From Planctomycetota bacterium (GTDB lineage: Bacteria; Planctomycetota; UBA1135; JADKAF01), in contig JAEUHW010000006.1 in assembly GCA_016793245.1 (NCBI GenBank), forward strand, positions 1-47,809: a stretch of DNA of 47,809 nucleotides, written 5' to 3'. The notes beneath the pieces were generated by a model. It searched no databases and was not told where the DNA came from. It worked only from the letters and a program-made list of their open reading frames with translations. Position numbers and translations under genes: made by a program. Positions 40,958 to 47,809 of the stretch are shown piece after piece (within the stretch, counting starts at the first letter, position 1; each line of letters opens with the position of its first letter).

Positions 40958-43657
40958 TCACTCGGGCAGCTCGGCGCGCAGCGCGAGGAAGCCCGCGTCC
41001 GCGCGCAGCGCCTCGCCGAGCCGATCCTCGCGGAGATCGGCGCGCCGCAGCGGCAGCTTCTCGTGCAGCGTGCGGAGCGCGGCGACGGCCTCGGCGAGCT
41101 GGCCGCAGCGCGCGAGCGCGTCGGCCTGGAGGAGGCCGAGGCGCACGACGGCGCCGCGGCGCTCCGGCTGCTGGTCGAGGAGCTCCAACGCGAGGGGCAG
41201 CGCTTCGCCGGCGACCTCGGCGCAGCGCGCGTGTTGGGCTCGCCGCACCAGCTCGGCGGCGAAGCTCTGCGCGTTGCCGCAGTACGCGATGAGCGCGTCC
41301 GTGCGGTTGCTCTGCGTCTCTCGCAGCGCGCGCGCGGCGGCGTGAGCGCGCTCGAAGAGCTCCAGACTGGCGGCTTCGTCGCCGCGAGAGAGCTTCAGGT
41401 TGGCCCAGCTCGTCTGGCTCTCGACGTACTCGATCCGATACATGCTGCGCTGAGGGAAGCGCTCGAACGCCCAGCTCGCGAGCTCGGCGGCCTCGCGTGC
41501 AGCGCGCTCCTCGAGCTCGGCATCCTGCGTCTGCTCGGCGATGTTGCGCAGGATGCGCCAGAGCGTCGTCGCCGAGTTGCGCGTATCGACGTCGCTCGGC
41601 TCCTTCTCGATCGCGGCAGCGAAGTCGGCGAGCGCGAGCTCTGCAACTCCGCGTGCCTCCTCCATGCGGCCCAGCAACGCCAGCGCCGCGGCCCAATTCG
41701 TGCGCGAGACGATGCGGAAGCGGCCGACGAAGTGCTCGGGGCAGAGCGCGAGGCAACGCGCATAGCTCTCCTCCGAAGACTCGAAGCGCTCGACCGATTC
41801 CTCGAGCTCGCCGAGCATCGCTAGCCCGAGCGCCTCGTCCGCGGCGCGGATGGCGATCTGCTCGGCGAGATGCCAGCTCTCGGGCTCGACCTTCGCCGCG
41901 CGCTCGAGCCAGGCCAGGCTGCGCCGCGTGGCTTCGAGAGACCCCCCCGCGTCCTCGCGTTGGGTCGCAATATTGGCGATCACGGCTTCCACCAGGCTGG
42001 CGAAGCGCAGCATCTCGACATCCGCGGGTCGATCCGCGAGCACGCGTTCGCAGAGGGCTAGCCCCGCGCGCGCGACGGCGAGCGCTTCGTCGAGCTGGTT
42101 GAAGTTGGTGAGCAGCTCCGCTTGGCGCACGCGAGCCTTGGCGAGCGCGCGCGTAACCTGCACGGGGAGGCCCGTGCGCTCCGCGAGCTCCTTCAGCAGG
42201 ATCTGCGCTTCGGCCATCAGGCTGCGACGCACGCCATCCGCGCCGGGGATGTTCTCGAGCTTCAGCGCGGCGACCTGCACGAAGAAGCGATCGACTCCGG
42301 TCAGCAGGTCGAGCTCGCTCTCCTCCGCGCGCGTGCGCTCGCGATCCGACACGAGGAGCGCCGCGCGCACGCGCTCCGCTTCGCGCGCTTCCTGCTCGGC
42401 GATGCGCGTCTGCTGGAACGCGTAGGTGAGCGGCACGGCGATCACGAGCGCCGATCCGAGCACGAATGCGGTCGCGAGGACCGGATGGCGCTGCACCGCG
42501 CGCCACGCTCGGCGGAGCCAGCTCGCGCGCCGCGCACGAATCGGCTCTTTCCGCGCGGCGCGCTGGAGGTCCTCCACCATCGCGGTGACGTCGGCATAGC
42601 GCCGCGCGGGATCGCGTTCCATCGCGCATTCGACGATCGCGAGGAGCTCCCAGGGAACGCCCGGGTTCCGACGCGCGAGCGGCTCGACTTGGCTGCCGAG
42701 GATGCGCGCGCGAACGCTCTCCACCGAGCCGCCTTCGAACGGCGCCTTCAGCGCGAGCAGCTCGTAGAGCACGACGCCGAGGGCATAGACCTCGCTGCGC
42801 ACGTCGGCGCGCACTTGGGCGCGATCGATCAGCTCGGGAGCCATGTAGGCGAGCGAGCCCGGCGCGCTGCCTTCGCGCGTCATGCGCTCGCTGCCCTCGG
42901 ACGATGCCAGGCCGAAGTCGAGGAGCTTCACCTCGCCGCCGCGCGTCACCATCACGTTCGAAGGCTTCAGGTCGCGATGCAGGACGCCGCGCGAATGCGC
43001 GTGCGCGAGTGAATCCCCGATCGCGATCGCGAGGCGCAGCGCGACCTCGAGCCAACCACCCGCGAAGAGCGGCGGCGCCTCGGCGAGCGCGCCCTGGCCG
43101 TCGTGCGCGGCGAGCACTTCCAAGGCCCGCTGCCCCGAGAGTCGCGTCGGGTCGCTGCCGAGGAGCTCCGCGATCAGGCGATCGAGCGGCAGCCCTTCCA
43201 CGAGCTCGAAGGCGAGATACGGAACGCCGTCCTGCTCCCCGAAGGCGTAGAGCGGCACGATCCCCGGATGGCGCAGCTTCGCGACCGACTCGGCTTCGCG
43301 TCGGAAGCGCGCGCGCGCCCCTTCGAACCAGAGGTACTCGGGGCGGATCACCTTCAGCGCGACGGTGCGTCCCAGGCTCTCCTGCCGCGCTCGCCAGACG
43401 ACGCCCATCCCGCCTTCACCGAGGCGCTCGAGGGGCACGAACTCGCCGAGCCGCGTCGGCGCGCGCGGCGGGGCTGGCTGCGGCTCGGAGAGCCCGCTCC
43501 GCGCCAGCAGCTCCAAGCGCGCGCGCACCTCGGCCTCGGCCTCCGGATGCTCGCGGAGGAGCGCGGCCAGACCGGCCTCGCCGCTGGCCTCGAGCTCGCG
43601 GAGCGCCCGCTCTACGAGGCGCACGATGCGCCGGCTGTGTCCTGCGGTTCCAGTCAC
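40958..43657 (-). CDS. membrane Ser/Thr protein kinase with helical-repeat sensor region
   Basis: 899 residues from GTG 43657, which has a GAGG five bases upstream; TTG 43660 is the alternative. Kinase domain about 73-365: LGEGGMGVVWRARQ, Lys102 in VALKVI, HRDLKPSN at 227-234, DFG at 247-249, and YMAPEL. A 30-residue insert (about 165-200) lies before the catalytic loop. Membrane helix about 392-412, then about 480 residues of TPR-like helices. It precedes the sigma-fusion gene, reversing the usual sigma-then-kinase order in this window. Directly repeated TCAATCCGGA boxes lie just upstream. Confidence 0.9.
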   Translation of the reverse strand: MTGTAGHSRRIVRLVERALRELEASGEAGLAALLREHPEAEAEVRARLELLARSGLSEPQPAPPRAPTRLGEFVPLERLGEGGMGVVWRARQESLGRTVALKVIRPEYLWFEGARARFRREAESVAKLRHPGIVPLYAFGEQDGVPYLAFELVEGLPLDRLIAELLGSDPTRLSGQRALEVLAAHDGQGALAEAPPLFAGGWLEVALRLAIAIGDSLAHAHSRGVLHRDLKPSNVMVTRGGEVKLLDFGLASSEGSERMTREGSAPGSLAYMAPELIDRAQVRADVRSEVYALGVVLYELLALKAPFEGGSVESVRARILGSQVEPLARRNPGVPWELLAIVECAMERDPARRYADVTAMVEDLQRAARKEPIRARRASWLRRAWRAVQRHPVLATAFVLGSALVIAVPLTYAFQQTRIAEQEAREAERVRAALLVSDRERTRAEESELDLLTGVDRFFVQVAALKLENIPGADGVRRSLMAEAQILLKELAERTGLPVQVTRALAKARVRQAELLTNFNQLDEALAVARAGLALCERVLADRPADVEMLRFASLVEAVIANIATQREDAGGSLEATRRSLAWLERAAKVEPESWHLAEQIAIRAADEALGLAMLGELEESVERFESSEESYARCLALCPEHFVGRFRIVSRTNWAAALALLGRMEEARGVAELALADFAAAIEKEPSDVDTRNSATTLWRILRNIAEQTQDAELEERAAREAAELASWAFERFPQRSMYRIEYVESQTSWANLKLSRGDEAASLELFERAHAAARALRETQSNRTDALIAYCGNAQSFAAELVRRAQHARCAEVAGEALPLALELLDQQPERRGAVVRLGLLQADALARCGQLAEAVAALRTLHEKLPLRRADLREDRLGEALRADAGFLALRAELPE

Positions 43658-44054
43658 CAAGACCTCGGGAGGCTAGGGCTCGCGGCGGATCAATCCGGAG
43701 AACGGCGGCGGCGTTCGGCTCAATCCGGATTCCTCGGCGCGGGTCATCTCCAGGTCGAGCGTTTGAGTCTAGCCCGAGCACCGCATCCGTCTTCGCCTTC
43801 AAGCCTAGCAGGCACCGCGCTACCGCCGCGGTCCAGCCAGCGCCGAGCTCCGCCTCGCGATCGAATGCGCACGCGCTCCCTCGATCGTCGCGCTCCCTGC
43901 AGTCGAGCGCGTCGCTCCGCGGAGCTTGGCAGCGAGTGGCCTGGCGTTTGGAGCGCGGGGTCGGCGATACGCACGCCGGGGAGAACAAGGCGGAGGACTT
44001 GCAACACGGCGCGCGATGCGACCGCGAGCAGGTCCTCCGGGAGAATCGCCGGAC
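43658..44054. other. region without a recognisable gene
   Basis: About 400 bases upstream of the kinase gene. Open frames exist on both strands but none shows a family I recognise or a good start. Its right end carries the stop of the next secreted-protein gene. The only structure seen is the TCAATCCGGA repeat near its left end. Confidence 0.5.
43690..43729. promoter_or_regulatory. direct repeat TCAATCCGGA, possible operator
   Basis: TCAATCCGGA occurs at 43690-43699 and 43720-43729, exactly 30 bases apart (about three helical turns). The second copy is within the palindrome AATCCGGATT. They lie 33-72 bases upstream of the kinase GTG, where a regulator could bind. Confidence 0.35.
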
Positions 44055-45248
44055 TCAGCGCACCGTCACGCGATGCGCTGGCGACACCGCTTCGATGTGC
44101 TGCGCTTGCGGATCGAAGACGACGCCTGAGACGTAGAACGGAAATCCCATCAGGAGCGGCTCGGGCGGATAGGCGATCTGCGCGACGCGCCGCCCCTCGG
44201 GACCGAGCTGGCCTTGGAAGCCCTGGAACACGCCGGGGACCGTGAGCGAGAGCTCGAAGAGGAGGTCGGGGTTCAGCGGCAGGTGCAGGCCGTTGCCGAG
44301 CGAGATGCCGGGTTGCTTGCCGAACGAGGCGAGCGCGAGGTAGAGCCGTTGACCGCGTTCGCCGCCATCGATCAGCACGGGCGCCGGACGACCGACCTGC
44401 GAGCGCGACTCCTCGACGAAGAAGCCCGCGTTGCCGAACGGGCCCGGACCGAGCGTGAGATCGAAGAGGTGCGCGAGGCCGCCGGCTTCGCGCAGCATCA
44501 GGTACTGGAACCCGTGCCCCGCCTGACGCTCCGCCTCGTCGACGGTCCACGCGAGCTTCGCGAGATGCCACGGCGTGAGCTGCTGCAGCAGATCATGCGG
44601 CGCGTGGATCGGGTGTCCCGGCTCGGGATGCCCGCTCGCGATCTGGAACGAGGCCGGCAGATCGAAGGAGATGCCGCTGCCCGGGACGACGGCGCCCTGC
44701 GGGCCCGAGCCGAGCGTCGGCGTGCTCGCTGGCGGACGGCAGCCGGGGCAGCTCAGATCGCCGATGCAGGACGGGCGCACGGTGCCGCCGTCGCCCGGAG
44801 TGAAGACGTCGTAGCTCATCCGCCACGAGTACCAGTCGAGGAAGCACTCGCACTCCCAGTGCTGCAGCGAGGAGTTCGCGTAGCAGACGTAGAGCTGGCA
44901 GCGCTCGCAGCGCCCCGCCGTGTGCGAGAACGCCTGCGAGAAGGTGTAGGACGTGGAGGCGCCGACCGTCGCGCCGTTGGCACCGAACGACGCCGAGAGC
45001 GAGACCGTCGTACCGGCCGTCACCGTCGTGCTCACCCCACAGGCGTACGCCGAGCCGTACGGGAAGCAGAACGTGCCCCACTGGTAGCCATCCGTGGAGC
45101 AGACCTTGAGCGGGTTGCTCCAGGTGTTCGGCGCAGGGACCCAGCCGTTGCTGCTGGGGTCGACTTGCGCGACGAGGGACGCGAGGGAGCTCAGAGAGAA
45201 CGCAAGGGCGCGCGGTGCGAACCGGCGCGAGGGGATGAAGTGGAACAT
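44055..45248 (-). CDS. Cys-rich secreted protein with shared C-terminal domain
   Basis: 397 residues from ATG 45248 with a signal peptide ending LASLVAQ. The first half has alternating Ser/Thr strands (TAGTTVSLSASFGANGATVG), reminiscent of the long strands of pore-forming beta proteins, followed by a Cys-rich part (GRCERCQLYVCY, HWECECFLDWYSW, SCIGDLSCPGC) likely held by disulfides. The last about 95 residues resemble the C-terminal domain of four other secreted proteins here (LLMGFPFYVSGVVFDP, ending VTVR). A role in pore formation is only a guess. Confidence 0.7.
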   Translation of the reverse strand: MFHFIPSRRFAPRALAFSLSSLASLVAQVDPSSNGWVPAPNTWSNPLKVCSTDGYQWGTFCFPYGSAYACGVSTTVTAGTTVSLSASFGANGATVGASTSYTFSQAFSHTAGRCERCQLYVCYANSSLQHWECECFLDWYSWRMSYDVFTPGDGGTVRPSCIGDLSCPGCRPPASTPTLGSGPQGAVVPGSGISFDLPASFQIASGHPEPGHPIHAPHDLLQQLTPWHLAKLAWTVDEAERQAGHGFQYLMLREAGGLAHLFDLTLGPGPFGNAGFFVEESRSQVGRPAPVLIDGGERGQRLYLALASFGKQPGISLGNGLHLPLNPDLLFELSLTVPGVFQGFQGQLGPEGRRVAQIAYPPEPLLMGFPFYVSGVVFDPQAQHIEAVSPAHRVTVR

Positions 45249-45359
45249 GGTGTAAACCTCTGCTCCCCTGCAGCGCGCTCGGCGCTGCACGCGTGACGCG
45301 CGGCTTATCATTCCTTCGTTCGGCGCGAACTCGCTCCCGCCCTTCGCGAGCTCCATCTC

Positions 45360-45611
45360 ATGCAAGAACGGCATCCGTGCGACTGCTGCGGCTTCCTGAC
45401 GCTCGGAGCTCGCGAGACCTACGAGATCTGCCCGGTGTGCTTCTGGGAGGACGATGTCCTCGAGAACCCGGAGATCGCCGGCGGCGCGAACGCCGTGAGC
45501 CTGCGCGAAGCGCAGGCGAGCTATCGCCGCATCGGCGCGTGTGAAGCGCGGTTCCTCGATCGCGTCCGTGCGCCTCGGTCCGAGGAGCGTCCGCCGCAGC
45601 GTCGCTCCTAG
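45360..45611 (+). CDS. CPCC-family Cys-rich protein
   Basis: 83 residues. The start HPCDCCGFLTL and ICPVCFWEDDVLENP match the CPCC domain, with two Cys pairs likely binding a metal ion. The family is small and of unknown function. Length is normal. It converges with the MFS gene: the two stop codons share CTAG (45608-45611). The minus-strand secreted-protein gene diverges upstream. Confidence 0.85.
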   Translation: MQERHPCDCCGFLTLGARETYEICPVCFWEDDVLENPEIAGGANAVSLREAQASYRRIGACEARFLDRVRAPRSEERPPQRRS

Positions 45612-46840
45612 GCGTTCGCGCGCTCGAGCCGCGCCGCGCGCACGGCGCGTACGGCGAGCCCCATCCCCACGAGCAGCGCGAGATAGACGCCGGCGAGCAG
45701 CACGGGCTCGAAGCTGGAAGCGCCGATGAGCTCGAGCTCCACCGCGCCGCTCGCGACGCAGCCGATGAGCGGGCCCACGGCGAAGCCCACGCCGATCAGC
45801 GCCTCGTGCTTACCGCCCGCATCGATTTCGGCGTGGCCGACTTCCATCGCGTAATAGAAGGAGCCCGAGTAGACCATCGCCATGCCGACGCCGTAGAGCA
45901 CGAGGCCGGCGACTTGCAGAGTCCAGCCCAAGGCGCCGTCGGCGAGGCGCGAAGCGAGGATCGAGAGCGTGAAGCCGCCGGCGAGCGCGAGGGCCGCTTG
46001 CGTCGCCATCGCCCAACGGCCTTGCCAGCGCGCGGAGTGCGCGAGCACGTAGAACGCGACCGCGCGCGGGAGCAGCCAGAGCGCCACCAGCGCGGCGGCG
46101 ATCGATTCCGGTGCGCCGAGGCGGAGGAAGGCACCGGGGAGGAAGGGCCCGAGCGTATTCAGCAGCAACGACGAGAGCGGCAGCAGGCAGCGGAAGACCG
46201 CGAGGAGCTGCGGGTAGTCGGCGGGATGCGCGTGCGGCAGCTCGTCGAGGTGCTGCGGCGGCTCGGCGGGGAAGCTCCGCAGCACGAAGTAGCTCGCGAC
46301 TTGTACGACGCCGAGCATCAGCAGCGAGAGCGCGGGCTCGCTCTTGCAGAACGGGGCCAGCAAGCACACCGCGGGGACCAGCGCGGCGGCCCAGGTGACG
46401 CTCCAGATGCCGATCGTGCGGCGCAGATCCGCGCCGCGGCGGCCGCCGCTCACGTAGCTCTCGACGATGGGCCAGAAAGCGCCCATCAGCGGGGAGTAGA
46501 GGCCGACCAGGATCCACACCGGCAGCGGCCCTGCGATGAGCACGGGGAGCGTGCAGAGCGAGGCCATCCCGAAGAGCAGCGCGGTGAGCACGCGCTTCGC
46601 GCTCAGGTTCGCGTGACGCCGCTTCAGCTTCGCGACGAGCGGCCCCGAGAAGAGCGCGCCCAGGATGTAGCCGATGCCGAGCAGCAGCCCCAAGCCGTAG
46701 CTCTCGATCAAGCGGAAGCCGTAACCCTGCTCGACCACGAAGAAGATCGCGGTGGAGACGAGTCCGGTCGTGGCGCTGTTCAGCGCGGTGAAGAGGAGGG
46801 CGGGACGGAGCGGGGCCGGAGCCGTGCGGGGAGCATTCAC
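45608..46840 (-). CDS. major facilitator superfamily transporter
   Basis: 410 residues with about twelve hydrophobic helices in two halves. The loop after helix 2 carries AKLKRRHANLSAKRV, a basic segment as in MFS loop 2-3, and there are Gly-rich helices (LGLLLGIGYILGALFSGPLV, HEALIGVGFAVGPLIG). No substrate motif is recognisable. The overlapping convergent stop with the CPCC gene and the palindrome just upstream frame it as a single-gene unit. Confidence 0.85.
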   Translation of the reverse strand: MNAPRTAPAPLRPALLFTALNSATTGLVSTAIFFVVEQGYGFRLIESYGLGLLLGIGYILGALFSGPLVAKLKRRHANLSAKRVLTALLFGMASLCTLPVLIAGPLPVWILVGLYSPLMGAFWPIVESYVSGGRRGADLRRTIGIWSVTWAAALVPAVCLLAPFCKSEPALSLLMLGVVQVASYFVLRSFPAEPPQHLDELPHAHPADYPQLLAVFRCLLPLSSLLLNTLGPFLPGAFLRLGAPESIAAALVALWLLPRAVAFYVLAHSARWQGRWAMATQAALALAGGFTLSILASRLADGALGWTLQVAGLVLYGVGMAMVYSGSFYYAMEVGHAEIDAGGKHEALIGVGFAVGPLIGCVASGAVELELIGASSFEPVLLAGVYLALLVGMGLAVRAVRAARLERANA

Positions 46841-46866
46841 GGCAAAGAGCGTAGCGATCCCCGCCC

Positions 46867-46903
46867 GTCGATCAAATCGGGGTCAGACCCCTTTCTGATC
46901 GAC
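46867..46903. repeat. palindrome family A, copy 2 (GGGGTC-A-GACCCC core)
   Basis: Same layout as 2964-3000, 33 of 37 bases identical, but with mismatches between the arms, so an older or diverged copy. It starts 2 bases after the stop codon of the leftward-reading gene at 46906 and lies upstream of the MFS start. Confidence 0.88.
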
Positions 46904-46905
46904 GA

Positions 46906-47809
46906 TCAGAAGCGGAAGGGGAGGTGGAAGCCGCGGAGGAGGACGGGACGCTGCGCATCGAAGTGCAGCGCTCCCAGGGCGTTCTGCTCGAAGCTGAGGC
47001 GCGAACGGACGAAGCGCTTGCCGCGGAGCGCTTCGGCGTCGGCGGTCCAGGCGAAGGGATTGTTGGGTGTGGGGACGAGGGTCGAGAGATCGGGGACGCG
47101 CGGATCGCTCGCCGAGGCGTCGGCGCCTTGGAACTGGATGTATACGGCGAGGTCGTCGGGATAGCGGTCCTCTTCCTCCTCGACGTCGAGACGGAAGAAG
47201 CGCGGCGCGAGCGCGAGCTCGGCTGCGCCGTTCTCGAAGCGGAGCTGAGCGACGAGGTCGCCGTAGGCGGGATCGAGGGCTAGATGCAGCACGCCGTAGG
47301 AGCGCTGGGCCGCGACGATGGTGAAGCCGCGATGCGTCGGGCGTCGCGCGTCGAGGAGCTTCCAACCGATCAGCGTCGAGGGATCGTCGATCCCCGCGGG
47401 CATTCCCGCGAGTCGCGCGGTGTTGCGTCCGAGATCCTCGCGCCGCACGAGGTAGCGCTCGGGTCGCGGCGCGATGGGCTCGACGGTCGCGCGGCCGCTG
47501 CGGCGCACGAGCCCGGCCTCGACGCCCTGCGTCTCGACGCCGTCGAACTCGTACTGCGGCGCGTTGCCGACACTGCCGCCGCCGCGCTGCGCGAAGCCGG
47601 TGTCGAACCAGCGCGTCTGCGCCGACGAGCGGCTGCCGAAGTCGGGGGCAAGCACGATGGCCGTGGGGAAGACCTGGGCTTGGCTCGCGAGCAGGTTCCG
47701 CGAGGGATCGGGGACGTGGAGTTGGATGAGGCCGGCGCCGCCGTGGCCGCCGCTCCCTTCCTGCTGCGAACTCCCGTTCACCCATGGGCCTAGTCCGCCT
47801 CGCGCTTCG
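46906..47809 (-). CDS. secreted-type protein, N-terminus outside window, unknown function
   Basis: The frame is open to the window edge on the minus strand, so the N-terminal part is missing; GTG 47781 is probably internal. The segment near the edge is Gly-rich (QQEGSGGHGGAGLIQLHVPD), like a low-complexity surface-protein region. The remaining about 270 residues are beta-rich (GRATVEPIAPRPERYLVR, GFTIVAAQRSYGVLHLALDP, LAVYIQFQGADASAS) and end in FHLPFRF. I do not recognise a family. Its stop is 2 bases from palindrome A2. Confidence 0.65.
   Translation of the reverse strand, partial: EARGGLGPWVNGSSQQEGSGGHGGAGLIQLHVPDPSRNLLASQAQVFPTAIVLAPDFGSRSSAQTRWFDTGFAQRGGGSVGNAPQYEFDGVETQGVEAGLVRRSGRATVEPIAPRPERYLVRREDLGRNTARLAGMPAGIDDPSTLIGWKLLDARRPTHRGFTIVAAQRSYGVLHLALDPAYGDLVAQLRFENGAAELALAPRFFRLDVEEEEDRYPDDLAVYIQFQGADASASDPRVPDLSTLVPTPNNPFAWTADAEALRGKRFVRSRLSFEQNALGALHFDAQRPVLLRGFHLPFRF

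Noticed and set aside
43744..43988. Minus-strand frame upstream of the kinase gene
   Set aside because: No motif, no ribosome site and composition like a non-coding frame.
46883..47785. Alternative minus-strand frame starting at ATG 47785
   Set aside because: Translation is Arg/Pro-rich and its end runs into the palindrome; the frame ending at 46906 has normal composition and continues to the window edge.

Overview
The window is GC-rich bacterial DNA with dense, mostly short-gapped genes on both strands. The gene content suggests a Planctomycetota-like bacterium: three large Ser/Thr kinases with C-terminal helical repeat regions, each beside an ECF sigma factor gene, an ECF factor fused to an extracytoplasmic tail, many one-off secreted proteins, FG-GAP proteins, a sulfatase and a di-haem peroxidase. 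This is inferred from content; there is no rRNA or other phylogenetic marker in the window.

Layout. 1-6.0 kb: end of a VWA-like (DUF2201-type) gene, a membrane-anchored SGNH hydrolase overlapping an FGE-fold lipoprotein, an HD-domain protein, a GlsB/YeaQ membrane protein, an M20 deacylase/peptidase and a divergent AraC-type regulator. 6.2-9.9 kb: a Tat-signal protein, two tandem Hcp-family proteins with C-terminal extensions, and a secreted helical protein. 9.9-16.9 kb: a sulfatase overlapping an FG-GAP protein whose reading frame crosses an in-frame TGA followed by a bacterial SECIS-like hairpin (candidate selenoprotein), a class C serine hydrolase and two secreted proteins. 16.9-24.2 kb: a GNAT acetyltransferase, a NleD/M91-like zinc protease, an ECF sigma/kinase pair, a third Hcp-family protein, a secreted repeat protein and a lone ECF factor. 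24.2-29.7 kb: modABC molybdate transporter, a di-haem cytochrome c peroxidase, methanethiol S-methyltransferase (mddA) and a decayed PIN-like toxin fragment. 30.0-43.7 kb: two large secreted proteins, a second ECF/kinase pair, a membrane-tethered ECF fusion and a third kinase. 44.0-47.8 kb: a Cys-rich secreted protein, a CPCC protein, an MFS transporter and the 3' end of a secreted-type protein.

Themes that tie genes together: (i) three Hcp-like proteins plus a host-effector-like protease hint at a contractile (type VI-like) secretion system whose apparatus lies elsewhere; (ii) five secreted proteins, including the cytochrome peroxidase, appear to share a C-terminal beta-rich domain; (iii) six palindromes of two sequence families (cores GGGGTC-N-GACCCC and AGGTGCC-T-GGCACCT) each lie at or within 8 bases of a stop codon, and one supplies a gene's last codons and stop. 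All functional calls come from reading the translated sequence; no database search was run.
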